From Streptomyces sp. V2I9 (lineage in GTDB: Bacteria; Actinomycetota; Actinomycetes; Streptomycetales; Streptomycetaceae): 64,000 nucleotides of DNA. The position numbers were made by a program, and so were the translations under genes. Location of the stretch: NCBI RefSeq assembly GCF_030817475.1, contig NZ_JAUSZJ010000002.1:6648626-6712625 (forward strand), read 5' to 3'. Of the stretch, positions 37,048 through 45,778 are shown one piece after another. The notes beneath the pieces are model-generated. The model was not told the origin of the DNA. It saw only the letters and a list, made by a program, of their open reading frames with translations, and did not search any database. Each line of letters opens with the position of its first letter. Position 1 is the first letter of the stretch.

Positions 37048-38156
37048 CCTCCACCGAGCCCACCATCGCCCCCGCTCCGGCCGATGGCGAGGACGACTCG
37101 ATCGTCAGGAAGCTCTCCACCCTCGACCGCTACCTCGCGGTGTGGATCCTGCTCGCCATGGCCGTCGGCCTGGGCCTCGGCCGCCTCGTTCCCGGTATGA
37201 ACGACGCACTCGCGAAGATCGAGATCGGCGGGATCTCCCTGCCGATCGCCCTCGGACTCCTCGTGATGATGTACCCGGTCCTGGCGAAGGTCCGCTACGA
37301 CCGGCTCGACCGCGTGACCGGCGACCGCAAACTGCTGGTCTCCTCTCTGGTCATCAACTGGATCGTCGGCCCGGCGGTCATGTTCGCCCTGGCGTGGATC
37401 TTCCTGCCGGACCTGCCCGAGTACCGTACCGGCCTGATCATCGTCGGCCTCGCCCGCTGCATCGCCATGGTCATCATCTGGAACGACCTCGCCTGCGGCG
37501 ACCGGGAGGCCGCGGCCGTCCTCGTCGCACTGAACTCGGTCTTCCAGGTACTCGCCTTCGGCCTGCTGGGCTGGTTCTACCTCGACCTGCTGCCCCGCTG
37601 GATGAACCTCGGCGACGGCCAGGGCCTGGACGTCTCCGTCCGGCACATCGCACTGAACGTCATCCTCTTCCTCGGCATCCCGCTCCTGGCCGGCTTCCTC
37701 ACCCGCCGCATCGGCGAACGGAAGATGGGCCGCGACCGCTACGAGGCGACGTTCCTGCCGAGGATCGGCCCCTGGGCGCTGTACGGGCTGCTGTTCACGA
37801 TCGTCATCCTCTTCGCCCTCCAGGGCGGGACCATCACCTCGCAGCCGCTCGACGTCGTGCGGATCGCACTGCCCCTGCTCGTCTACTTCGCGATCATGTT
37901 CTTCGGTGCCTTCCTGCTCGGCAAAGGCATCGGCCTCGCCTACGACCGCACCACGACACTGGCGTTCACCGCGGCGGGCAACAACTTCGAGCTGGCCATC
38001 GCGGTCGCCATCGCCACCTTCGGAGTCACCTCCGGCCAGGCCCTGTCCGGCGTTGTCGGACCCCTCATCGAAGTCCCGGTGCTCATCGGTCTGGTCTACG
38101 TCGCGCTCGCCTGGCGGAGGAAGTTCGCCGCCGACGCGGTGTCGACGGCTCCGTGA
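37044..38156 (+). CDS. acr3: ACR3-family arsenite efflux pump, 370 aa
   Basis: The start is GTG 37044, overlapping the arsR stop. There are about ten hydrophobic helices. The conserved ACR3 signatures are present: GLARCIAMVIIWNDLA, with the essential Cys in helix 4, and LIEVPVLIGLVYVAL, with the conserved Glu-Val-Pro. The protein extrudes arsenite (produced by ArsC) using the proton gradient. Length is normal. The regulator lies upstream and arsC is divergent, giving a complete resistance module. Confidence 0.95.
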   Translation: MTSTEPTIAPAPADGEDDSIVRKLSTLDRYLAVWILLAMAVGLGLGRLVPGMNDALAKIEIGGISLPIALGLLVMMYPVLAKVRYDRLDRVTGDRKLLVSSLVINWIVGPAVMFALAWIFLPDLPEYRTGLIIVGLARCIAMVIIWNDLACGDREAAAVLVALNSVFQVLAFGLLGWFYLDLLPRWMNLGDGQGLDVSVRHIALNVILFLGIPLLAGFLTRRIGERKMGRDRYEATFLPRIGPWALYGLLFTIVILFALQGGTITSQPLDVVRIALPLLVYFAIMFFGAFLLGKGIGLAYDRTTTLAFTAAGNNFELAIAVAIATFGVTSGQALSGVVGPLIEVPVLIGLVYVALAWRRKFAADAVSTAP

Positions 38157-38239
38157 CGAACCGCTTCGACGTGGTGCGGATCGGCACCGGCCGCCCCGCC
38201 CGCGGAGCCGCCCGTGCGATCCCACCGCAGGGTTGACGG

Positions 38240-38746
38240 TCAGGTGACGGCGGGGCTGCGGCGCTCGATGAGGACGACGTCGCGCCAGATGCCGTGATGG
38301 CGTCCGATCCGCTCGCGGGTGCCGATGACACGGAAGCCGGCCCGCCGGTGAACGGCGAGGCTGGCGGTGTTCTCGGGGAAGACCCCGGACTGGATGGTCC
38401 AGATCCCGGCCCGCTCGGTGGAGTCGACCAGAGCCTCCAGCAAGGTGGAGGCGACGCCGCGACCGCGCGCGGAGGGGTGGACGTAGACGGAGTGCTCGAC
38501 CACGCCCGCGTACGCGCACCGGTCCGAGACCGCGCTCGCCGCGACCCACCCCAGCACCGCCCCGCTGCCGTCGACCGCGGCGAAGCGGTGGTCGGGCAGC
38601 TTCGCGGCGTCGAACGCCTCCCACGACGGCGGGCTGGTCTCGAAGGTGGCGTCGCCCTCGTCGATGCCGGCCTGGTAGATCGCCAGCACCTGCTCGGCGT
38701 GGTCCGCCGTCAGCGGTACGACGACCGCGCTCCGCGCCCCGCTCAC
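38240..38746 (-). CDS. arsN: GNAT N-acetyltransferase, ArsN1/phosphinothricin-acetyltransferase-like, 168 aa
   Basis: This is a single GNAT domain with the acetyl-CoA loop in VHPSARGRGVASTLLEAL and the family features GIDEGDATFET, GWVAASAVSDRCAYAGVVEHSVYV and GFRVIGTRERIGRHHGIWRDV. These match phosphinothricin-type acetyltransferases. The close relatives found in arsenic operons (ArsN1) acetylate the arsenic antibiotic arsinothricin. Its place between the ACR3 gene and a metal-type arsR favours the ArsN1 reading. The 3' ends of acr3 and arsN are convergent. The downstream neighbour on the opposite side (arsR2, 28 bases away) is co-directional and probably co-transcribed. Confidence 0.88.
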   Translation of the reverse strand: MSGARSAVVVPLTADHAEQVLAIYQAGIDEGDATFETSPPSWEAFDAAKLPDHRFAAVDGSGAVLGWVAASAVSDRCAYAGVVEHSVYVHPSARGRGVASTLLEALVDSTERAGIWTIQSGVFPENTASLAVHRRAGFRVIGTRERIGRHHGIWRDVVLIERRSPAVT

Positions 38747-38774
38747 CGCTTCCCCCCTTCCACGCGTCCGGTCG

Positions 38775-39146
38775 TCATGCCGTGGACGGCATGGCGAGCA
38801 GCCGGCCCATCGCCGTCAGCACCGACGGCTCGACCCGGTAGTACACCCAGGTGCCGCGCCGTTCGGAGGTCAGGAGCCCGGCCTCCTTCAGCTTCTTCAG
38901 GTGATGGGACACGGTGGGCTGGGAGACGCCGACGTCGGAGATGTCGCACACGCACGCCTCCCCGCCCTCGTGCGAGGCCACGGCGGAGAACAGCCGCAGC
39001 CGCACGGGGTCGCCGAGAGCCTTGAACATCCGCGAGGCCGTATCGGCCTCCTCGGCGGTCATCGGGCGCTCGGTCAGCGGGGGGCAGCACGGCGCCACAC
39101 CCCGGCCGTCGGGTCCGAGCGTGGGTGACACCTTCGCATTCGACAT
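38775..39146 (-). CDS. arsR: ArsR-family metal(loid) sensor, 123 aa
   Basis: ATG 39146 (MSNAKVSPT) is chosen because a candidate operator lies directly around it and the upstream extension is non-coding in character. A vicinal Cys20-Cys21 pair (APCCPPL) precedes the winged helix, and a C65-V-C67 pair sits in the sensor helix (GEACVCDISDVG), matching the ELCVCDL-type arsenite/cadmium site. The recognition helix is SQPTVSHHLKKLKEAGLL. The four cysteines make this a more typical thiol sensor than the 36739 paralogue. It precedes arsN on the same strand. Confidence 0.93.
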   Translation of the reverse strand: MSNAKVSPTLGPDGRGVAPCCPPLTERPMTAEEADTASRMFKALGDPVRLRLFSAVASHEGGEACVCDISDVGVSQPTVSHHLKKLKEAGLLTSERRGTWVYYRVEPSVLTAMGRLLAMPSTA

Positions 39147-39156
39147 ACGTCTATGT
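39143..39156 (-). promoter_or_regulatory. Candidate operator of the second ArsR
   Basis: ACATA-cgtc-TATGT is a perfect five-base inverted repeat overlapping the start codon of the Cys-rich ArsR gene. The position suits autoregulation by roadblock of a short-leader or leaderless transcript. Confidence 0.4.
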
Positions 39157-39421
39157 TGACACACGTCGAAGCAGTGCGCGGGAGCCGTCACCTGCGCCCG
39201 AGGCGGGCAGGCGGCCGACAAGTGGTCCGCTCCGTGCTCCGGCCCACCCCGCGCGGTGCGCGCGACGACTCGGCGGCTGCGTCGGGAAGGCTCCTCGCAC
39301 CCGCCGGGGAATCCTGATCGAGCTCTGTTCAACGCTCTCCCCGCTGGCTACGTTACCTCCAGTAACAGATGCGGGCCCGTGTCCGACGCCGCGCCGCCCA
39401 CCCCTGCCTCTGGAGTCCACC

Positions 39422-40738
39422 ATGACGCGTTCCCCCGCTCGTCCCTCCCGCCGCCGGCACCCCTTCGGCGTGGCCGTCCTGGCCGCCGTCGGGCTGACCG
39501 CAGGTGCGTTGCCCGTCGCCTCCGGTTCGGCCGGCGCGAGCGAGATCCCGCAGCAGACACGGGAGCAGGCTCGGGCCACCTCCTCGGAGGGGCTCAGGGA
39601 GGTGTTCTTCGTCGGCAACAACTGGGAGGGCACCGCCGACGTCATCAACTCCCGTGGCGACTACGCCAAGATCGGCCGGATCGACATGATCCCCGACAAG
39701 AAGGAGCGCCTGAGGGAGATCTACCTCAACCCCGTCAAGCTCGCCTTCTTCCTCGGCATCCGGCTCGGCCCCGGCGAGGGGCATGACCAGTACGTCGACG
39801 ACATGTACACCACGAGGGACGGCAAAGCCGTGATCGCGTCGCGGCCGAGCTTCGCCGACGTGGTCTCCATCGACGTGGAGACCGGCAGGATCAACTCGCG
39901 TTTCCCGGTGTCCGGCTTCCGCTCCGACCACATGGCCGTCTCACCCGACGGCACCCGGGTCGCCGTCTCTTCCTCCACCTCCAACACCGTGCACGTCCTC
40001 GACATGGCGACGGGCAAGGAGGCGGGCAACTTCAAGGCGGGCGACAAGCCGCACGAGAACGTGTACACCGACGGCGGCAAGTACCTCTGGAACATGGCCA
40101 TCGGCGAGGTCAACACCGATATGGACGCGCCCTGGCAGGACTTCACCAAGGGCGACCGCCGCATCACCGTCGCCGACGCGAAGACCTTCCGGATCAAGAA
40201 GATCATCGATATGCGCGAGCGGCTCGACGCCTTCGGCCGCAAGGACCTCTCCGACGCGCTGCGCCCGGTCGCCTTCACGCCCGACGAGTCGAAGATGTAC
40301 TTCCAGGTCTCCTTCTTCAACGGCTTCATCGAGTACGACGTGCACAACGACAAGATCACCCGAGTGAAGACGCTGCCGAAGAACCCGGACACCAGCGACG
40401 ACCGCACCACCTACGTCAACGACTCCCGGCATCACGGCATGTCCATGAACCCTCGGGGGGACAAGCTCTGCATCGCCGGCACCATGGACGACTACGTCAC
40501 CGTCGTGGACCGCGAGACGCTTCAGGAAGGCCCGCTCGTCACCGCGTCCAAGCCGTACTGGGCCACCGTCAGCGGAGACGGCAAGCACTGCGTGGTGTCC
40601 GAGAGCGGCACCGACCAGGTGACGGCCATCGACTTCTCCACCGGCGAGAAGGTCGCCTCCATCCCTGTCGGCGACCATCCGCAGCGGGTCCGCATCGGCC
40701 ACGTCCCCACCGGCTGGACCGGTCCCGCCGCCGGCTGA
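39422..40738 (+). CDS. Exported YncE-like beta-propeller protein, 438 aa
   Basis: ATG 39422 begins a signal peptide (RRRHPFGVAVLAAVGLTAGALPVASGSAGA, cut roughly after residue 40; MTRSPARPS precedes it). The mature part has repeated four-strand blades with SPDGTRVAVSSSTSNTVHVLD, TPDESKMYF and SGDGKHCVVSESGTDQVTAID patterns, as in YncE/surface-layer beta-propellers. The sequence is unusually Lys/Asp-rich for the region and well conserved in appearance. It stands alone, with about 275 bases upstream for a promoter and a strong terminator after it. Propellers of this kind bind proteins or cofactors outside the cell; the ligand here is unknown. Confidence 0.88.
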   Translation: MTRSPARPSRRRHPFGVAVLAAVGLTAGALPVASGSAGASEIPQQTREQARATSSEGLREVFFVGNNWEGTADVINSRGDYAKIGRIDMIPDKKERLREIYLNPVKLAFFLGIRLGPGEGHDQYVDDMYTTRDGKAVIASRPSFADVVSIDVETGRINSRFPVSGFRSDHMAVSPDGTRVAVSSSTSNTVHVLDMATGKEAGNFKAGDKPHENVYTDGGKYLWNMAIGEVNTDMDAPWQDFTKGDRRITVADAKTFRIKKIIDMRERLDAFGRKDLSDALRPVAFTPDESKMYFQVSFFNGFIEYDVHNDKITRVKTLPKNPDTSDDRTTYVNDSRHHGMSMNPRGDKLCIAGTMDDYVTVVDRETLQEGPLVTASKPYWATVSGDGKHCVVSESGTDQVTAIDFSTGEKVASIPVGDHPQRVRIGHVPTGWTGPAAG

Positions 40739-40784
40739 GACCCTTCGGCATCCGCGCCTCGTATCCGCGCGTGGCCGGGACGGA

Positions 40785-40818
40785 TGACTCGCGGGCCGCT
40801 GCGGCGGCCCGCGAGTCA
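40785..40818 (+). terminator. 15-bp stem, TGCG loop
   Basis: Arms GACTCGCGGGCCGC (40786-40799) and its exact reverse complement (40804-40817), plus a flanking T-A pair, form a strong hairpin 47 bases after the beta-propeller stop. Confidence 0.85.
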
Positions 40819-40883
40819 GGTGGTGAGCCGGGCCCTTCGTCAGCGCGCTCAGCGGCCGGCAGATCGGACGGGCCACCGTCTCC

Positions 40884-42466
40884 ATGGGGGCCAGCACGTG
40901 GCACGTGGCCAACGCCACCGGGCGCGCGGTACGCCTGGCCTACGGCCCGCAGGGCACCCGGCGGAGCAACGGCCGTTACCTGCGGCCCCTGTTCGCCGAC
41001 GCACGGGGGCGCCGACGGGCCTGGGCGCCGGCCCGCCCCGAGCCCGAAGCGGACGAACTGGACCGGCTCGCGGAGGCGGCCGGCATCAGCCCCGGCGACG
41101 GCGAGGTGTCGGACGAGATGCGCACGGCGACGCTGCGCCTGGTGCGGGCGTTGCGGATCACCCTCGGCCACGACATCGACGGCGATCCCGGCTTCGGCAG
41201 CCTGCTGCGCGGTGCGGCGGCGGTGGACCAGATGTGGCGCAGCGACCCCGACGTCGAGGAGGCCGGTCCGTTCACGCTGGACCTGCTGCACCGGGTCGTC
41301 GCGGCGCACGCGGAGGCCGCCGCCGGGGTGGACGGGCAGAGCACCCGCCGGGTGCTGGCGGCCGCCGCCGAGCACTGGGCCCGGTACCCCGGTGAGGGGC
41401 TCGTCGGCTTCGTCGACCTGCCCGCGGTGGAGGCCGTCGCCCAGTGGCTGGCGGAGGGCGATGCGGAGGACGAGGCCGCCGCCGTTCTGCGCCTGCGCAC
41501 CGACGAGGTGGGCGAGGCGGAGATGTTCCGGATGTTCTGGGCGCGGGTCAAGGCCGGGGAGACGCTGCCGGCGACCGGCCGGGCCGACCGGGAGCTCACC
41601 GACCGAATCCTCCATCTGGATCCGGACGCGGGCGCCGCCCACGCCCGCCGCGCGGAGGCGCTCGACGTGCTCACCCGCGCCTTCGCGGTGGGCCGGGACG
41701 CGTCCGATCCCGACGTCGCGGCGGCGTACGCCCTGAAGGAGGCGGGCGCGTACGACGGCACCGCACTCGACACGGTGCTGGGGGCGTCGAGCGGCACCGG
41801 CCGCGACTACACCGACGAGCCGCCGGGTGACGTGGACCTGGCCCGGTTCCGTACGTCCGCCGGCCCGGCGGACGCGCCCTGGGCCGGGGGGGGGCAGACC
41901 GCCCCGTTCCCTACCTGGTCCGCGTCGGGGCCGACGCGGACGACCCCGAACTCGTCGAGGTGTCCTGGAACGGCGACTCGTACGAGGCGACCGCCGACGA
42001 GTTCGCCGAACTCCTGGCAGCCGACCTGGTGCTGGCCCGTACGGAGCTGACCGTGCCGGTCGTCCTCGCCCTTCCGGGCCCGGCCGCCGACGCCGCCGGC
42101 CTCGCGGACCGCATCGCCCGCCGACTGGGCCGCACCGTGTGGTGGACCGATTTCCCCGTGGACCTCTCCGGCACCGGTGACGGCGGCGACCCGGTGCTCA
42201 CCCTGCACCCGACGGCCGACGGCACCACGCCGGGGACCGACCCCTGGCAGCGGACCCGGCCGGCGCACCCCGCCCCCGCCGAGGACGCCCCGCGCCCTGT
42301 TCCGGCACCACTGGCCCGTTCCGCCGGGTGGGCCGCCCCCACCGAACCGGCCGGCCCCGGCCGGGCGTTCGCCCCGGCGGACGCCGCCGGGCCGGCACCG
42401 GGAGCCCCGCCCGGACCGCCGGCCGCCCGAGCCCGGAATCAAGCACCCCCAGCGAACGAGGACACG
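40884..42466 (+). pseudogene. Frameshifted remnant of a lonely-Cys-type T7SS protein
   Basis: The frame from ATG 40884 encodes helical residues up to about 41885. Coding character then continues in the frame one base back (PYLVRVGADADDPELVEVSW onward). The switch coincides with a nine-G run at 41886-41894, so one G has been lost or the read is wrong. The second part, VPVVLALPGPAADAAGLADR followed by RLGRTVWW, lines up with the segment around Cys1225 of the giant protein at 1-9596 (RPLVLYSCETG..., ...RTGRPVYAP), but the Cys is replaced. No ribosome-binding site precedes 40884 and the WXG100 head is missing, so this is the C-terminal part of a decayed paralogue. The shifted frame has no stop before it runs into the next gene. 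Confidence 0.7.
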
Positions 42467-42470
42467 ATGA

Positions 42471-43085
42471 GTGAGCCCGGCACCGAGCCCCCTGCCTTCT
42501 CCCCTCTGGACCCCCCCGCCCCCGGAGGAGTTCGTCGCGGCCGACCGGCTCGCGCCCGACCACTGGCTCTATCTGACCGACCCCGCCTGGCGCGGCGAGG
42601 GCCCGCCACCGGAATGGGCGGTCATCGGTCAGTGGCGTTCCGACTCCACCGGCGAGATCGTCGCGTGGGAGGACAACCCGGAGTACCGCCGGTCGCCGGA
42701 GGCGATGGGGTGGCCCGAGCCCGCGGACGCGGTGGACCGCGCCGCCCAGCTCGCCACCACCGGATACGGCCCCGTCGAGGACGTCACCGCCGCACTGGCC
42801 GGGGCCGAGGTCGCCGTGCCGGTCACGGCGGACGGCGACCCGGTGAGCGCGTCGGCCCCCGACGGCACGGCGGTGGTCCCCGTCTACACCTCCCCGCGCT
42901 ACCTCCAAAGCCTCGGGCAGCTGGCGTCCGTGACGCTTCCGTTCAGGGAACTGCTCGCCCGCGTCCCCGCCGGTCACAGTCTCTGCCTCAACAGCTCGGC
43001 CCCGGTCAGCATGGTGCTGACGGCGGAAGGGCTCGCGGACGTGCATGCGGAAGCGGCGGAGGGGGCCACGGCCTCGACCCTCTGA
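42471..43085 (+). CDS. Paralogue of the T7SS-associated protein, 204 aa
   Basis: The core PPPEWAVIGQWRSD, then NPEYRRSPEAMGWPEPADA and TTGYGPVED, closely matches the gene at 29506-30255. A GTG at 42471 keeps one intact frame, with GAGGA eight bases upstream. The alternative ATG 42467 shares that site but would need a frame change in the C-rich stretch near 42510. The N-terminus is Pro-rich and there is no signal peptide. It directly follows the remnant of a lonely-Cys protein, repeating the association of this family with T7SS substrates. Function unknown. Confidence 0.82.
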   Translation: MSPAPSPLPSPLWTPPPPEEFVAADRLAPDHWLYLTDPAWRGEGPPPEWAVIGQWRSDSTGEIVAWEDNPEYRRSPEAMGWPEPADAVDRAAQLATTGYGPVEDVTAALAGAEVAVPVTADGDPVSASAPDGTAVVPVYTSPRYLQSLGQLASVTLPFRELLARVPAGHSLCLNSSAPVSMVLTAEGLADVHAEAAEGATASTL

Positions 43086-43200
43086 CCTCGAACGCTCCTG
43101 TCGGTGCGGCCAGGTGCGGGTCACCACCCGCTCGAACCGGCGACGACCGCCCGGCCTCCCGTGAACTGCGGCCCGCGAGCCTCACGGCTACGCTCGAGAA

Positions 43201-43674
43201 ATGGATCGCAGCGGAGCCGGCTCCGGGCCGGGGACGAACGGCGCCGAGGACATCCAGGACCTGTCGGCACCGGACGCCCGGGGCCCCGCGGTACACGCCC
43301 GGCTCGCCGTCCTGGTGGAGCAACGGTCCGCCGCGATCGTCCCGAACGCCGTGATCCGGATCGCGGCCCTCCCGGCGGACGAGTGGGTCATCGTCTCCGA
43401 GTCCGGCATCACGGACCGGGACGCGTTCCCCGGCCAGGTCGCGTCCGGGAACCCGACCCACTCGGCGACGGCGGCCATCGGCACGCCGACGATCCGCGTC
43501 CACGGGGACTCCGCGACGGTCACCGCCCGGATGACGAACACGGCCCGCTGCCGCCGCCGTTGCGACGCCGGCGCACGGGGCACGGACGTCTTCGTCCTGC
43601 GCGACGGCCGTCGGCGGCGCGTTCTCACCCCCATCACGCCCGCCGCGCCGACGGTCCCGGCGTCCTCCGCGTGA
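43201..43674 (+). CDS. NTF2/SnoaL-like small protein, 157 aa
   Basis: The middle and end of the protein (TPTIRVHGDSATVTARMTNT, then RGTDVFVLRDGRRRRVLTPI) follow the strand order of DUF4440/SnoaL-type NTF2-like folds, in which a 'V-x-G-D-x-A-x-V-x-x-R' strand precedes 'D-V-F-V-x-R-D-G-x-W'. Here the usual Trp after the DGR is Arg. The first 30 residues look disordered. The stop overlaps the GTG start of the MFS gene by four bases. No catalytic residues are evident; a ligand-binding or small enzymatic role cannot be told apart. Confidence 0.6.
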   Translation: MDRSGAGSGPGTNGAEDIQDLSAPDARGPAVHARLAVLVEQRSAAIVPNAVIRIAALPADEWVIVSESGITDRDAFPGQVASGNPTHSATAAIGTPTIRVHGDSATVTARMTNTARCRRRCDAGARGTDVFVLRDGRRRRVLTPITPAAPTVPASSA

Positions 43675-44950
43675 AGCGGCCGACCGGCGCCACCCGGAAG
43701 TGGCGCGCGGGCTACCCGGCAGCCGCCGCCGTCTTCGCCGTCGGCATGGCCGGCACCACCCTGCCCACACCCCTGTACGGCCTCTACCGGGACCAGCTCG
43801 GCTTCTCCGAGCTGATGGTGACGGTGGTGTTCGCCGTCTACGCCCTGGGAGTGATCGCCACCCTGCTGCTCGCCGGGAACGTGTCCGACGAGACGCGGGC
43901 CGCAGACCCGTACTCCTGGCCGCCCTCGGCTTCTCGGCGGCCAGCGCGTTCTGCTTCCTCTTCGAGGGTGGGCTTCCCGCCCTCTTCGCCGGCCGGCTCC
44001 TCTCCGGGTTCGCCGCCGGCCTGCTGAGCGGCGCGGCGACCGTGACGGTGATGGAACTGGCCCCGCCGGAACGCGCTGCGCGGGCCGGGCTGGCCGCGAC
44101 CGCCGCGAACATGGGCGGTCTGGGGTGCGGTCCGCTCCTGGCGGGGCTGCTCGCCGAGTACGCCCCCTGGCCCCTGCGGCTCCCCTTCGTCGTGCATCTG
44201 GCGCTGATCGCCCTGGCCGCCGTCCTGACCTGGTTCCTGCCCGAGACGGTCGCCTCCGCCCGGCTCCGCGGTCTGCGGCTTCGGCCTCGTGGGCTCGCCG
44301 TCCCGTCCGCGATGCGCGGCGTGTTCGTCACCTCGGCGCTGGCCGGCTTCGCCGGGTTTTCCCTGCTGGGACTCTTCACGGCGGTGGCCCCCGCGTTCGT
44401 GGCCGAAACGCTCGATGTGCACAACCTGGGCCTGACGGGACTCGTCGTCTTCACCGTCTTCCTCGCCTCGACGGCCGGGCAGGCGCTGATGGGGCGGGTC
44501 GGGGAGCGCCGGGCCCTGCCGGGCGGCTGCTTCGTCCTCGCCGGCGGACTCGTCCTGGTCGGCGCCTCGCTGCTGTGCGCCTCGCTGCCCCTGCTGGTCG
44601 CCGGGGCGCTCTGCGGCGGCCTCGGTCAGGGTCTGGCGTTCCGCGGCGCGGTGACGGCGATCAGCGCGGCGGCCCCGGCCGAGCACCGTGCGGCGACCGT
44701 GTCCGCGTTCTTCGTCATCGCCTACCTGGGCATCTCCCTGCCGGTCGTCGGCGTCGGCGCGCTCACCCTCGCCATCGGACTCCGCGACGCCGGACTGACC
44801 TTCTCCGCCTGTGTTCTGGCCCTTGCCCTGGGCGTCGGTGTGTACGTGGCGCGCAGGCCGCCCGCACCCCGTCGACGTACCCGGCGAGCCCCGGACCGCG
44901 GACCCGAAAACCCTTGTCGCCCCGGCCGATCATGGTGCGAGACTGGCCCC
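43671..44950 (+). pseudogene. MFS drug-transporter-like gene with a 2-base frameshift
   Basis: GTG 43671 (overlapping the previous stop) starts (M)KRPTGATRKWRAGY and the first membrane helices. In the conserved MFS motif A, the frame breaks at AGACGCGGGC (43891-43900): removing one CG dinucleotide restores NVSDETGRRPVLLAALG. The other helices (to about residue 400) continue in the new frame. A duplication of CG, or a base-calling error, explains this. The downstream frame has no stop before the TOPRIM gene, so MFS and TOPRIM are open as one frame. If the shift is real, the transporter is inactive. Substrate unknown; the fold resembles multidrug efflux pumps. Confidence 0.75.
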
Positions 44951-45616
44951 GTGGACACAGTGACGCGCTTCCGGCAGACGGTCATCTCCTGGGCGGCGGG
45001 CGACGCGGACACCCCCCGGCCCGCGGCGGCCGGGTCCGCCCGTGAACTGGCGGCCGAACTGGGCCTGCGGACGGTGGTGCTCGTGGAAGGGGTCAGCGAC
45101 CGCGCCGCGGTCGAAGCCCTCGCCGAGCGCCGGGGACGCTCGCTGACCGCCGAAGGCGTCGTGGTCGTCCCCCTGGGCGGAGCCACCAGCATCACCCGCT
45201 TCCTGCGGCTGCTCGGCCCGGACGGTCTCGGCGTCCGGCCCGCCGGACTGTGCGACGCGGCCGAGCAGCGATTCTTCCTCCAGGGCCTGGAGCGCACCGG
45301 TTTCGGCACCGCGCTGACCCCCGACGAACTGGAGGGGCTGGGCTTCTTCACCTGTTACGCCGACCTGGAGGACGAGCTGATACGGGCACTCGGCACGGAC
45401 GGCGTCCAGCGGGTCATCGACGGGCAGGGCGATCTGCGCACCCTCCGGATCTTCCAGAAGCAGCCCGCCCAGCGGGAGCGGCCGATCGAGGCGCAGCTGC
45501 GGCGCTTCATGGGTACCATCGGGGGCCGCAAGGAGCAGTACGCCCGCGCCCTGACCGAGGCCCTGGACCCGGCACGCGCGCCGAAGCCGCTGGACGGGCT
45601 CCTCGCCCACCTCTGA
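44951..45616 (+). CDS. TOPRIM-domain protein (OLD/nucleotidyl hydrolase-like), 221 aa
   Basis: GTG 44951 (VDTVTRFRQTVISWAAGD) starts a protein with the TOPRIM pattern VVLVEGVSDRAAVEALAERR (Glu of motif 1) and a later GLCDAAE segment. These resemble stand-alone TOPRIM proteins related to OLD-family nucleases, but no ATPase domain is present. The C-terminal half (TIGGRKEQYARALTEAL) is helical. Because no stop separates it from the MFS frame, a fused reading is formally possible, but the length, start and context favour a separate gene. A strong hairpin follows. Role unknown; nucleic-acid cleavage or nucleotide chemistry is possible. Confidence 0.78.
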   Translation: MDTVTRFRQTVISWAAGDADTPRPAAAGSARELAAELGLRTVVLVEGVSDRAAVEALAERRGRSLTAEGVVVVPLGGATSITRFLRLLGPDGLGVRPAGLCDAAEQRFFLQGLERTGFGTALTPDELEGLGFFTCYADLEDELIRALGTDGVQRVIDGQGDLRTLRIFQKQPAQRERPIEAQLRRFMGTIGGRKEQYARALTEALDPARAPKPLDGLLAHL

Positions 45617-45725
45617 GGCGCGCCCCGCCCCCGCACCACCGCCGCCCTGCGTACCGCCGGGTCCGCCGCTCCCCGCCGAGCCGCGCCCGCACCGGAAGCA
45701 CGGCTCCTCCGGACGCCGGAAACGC

Positions 45726-45758
45726 CGGAGCCGCGCGGTCGACGACCGCGCGGCTCCG
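45726..45758. terminator. 16-base inverted repeat between convergent genes
   Basis: CGGAGCCGCGCGGTCG (45726-45741) and its exact reverse complement (45743-45758) form a hairpin between the TOPRIM gene and the permease gene, which converge here. It likely works in both directions. Confidence 0.85.
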
Positions 45759-45778
45759 TTGTTCGCGGGGCTCGGGGC

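Noticed and set aside
41960..43354. Plus-strand frame reading from the lonely-Cys remnant straight through the T7SS-associated paralogue
   Set aside because: After about 42520 the frame loses coding character while the frame of 42471-43085 matches the 29506 paralogue.
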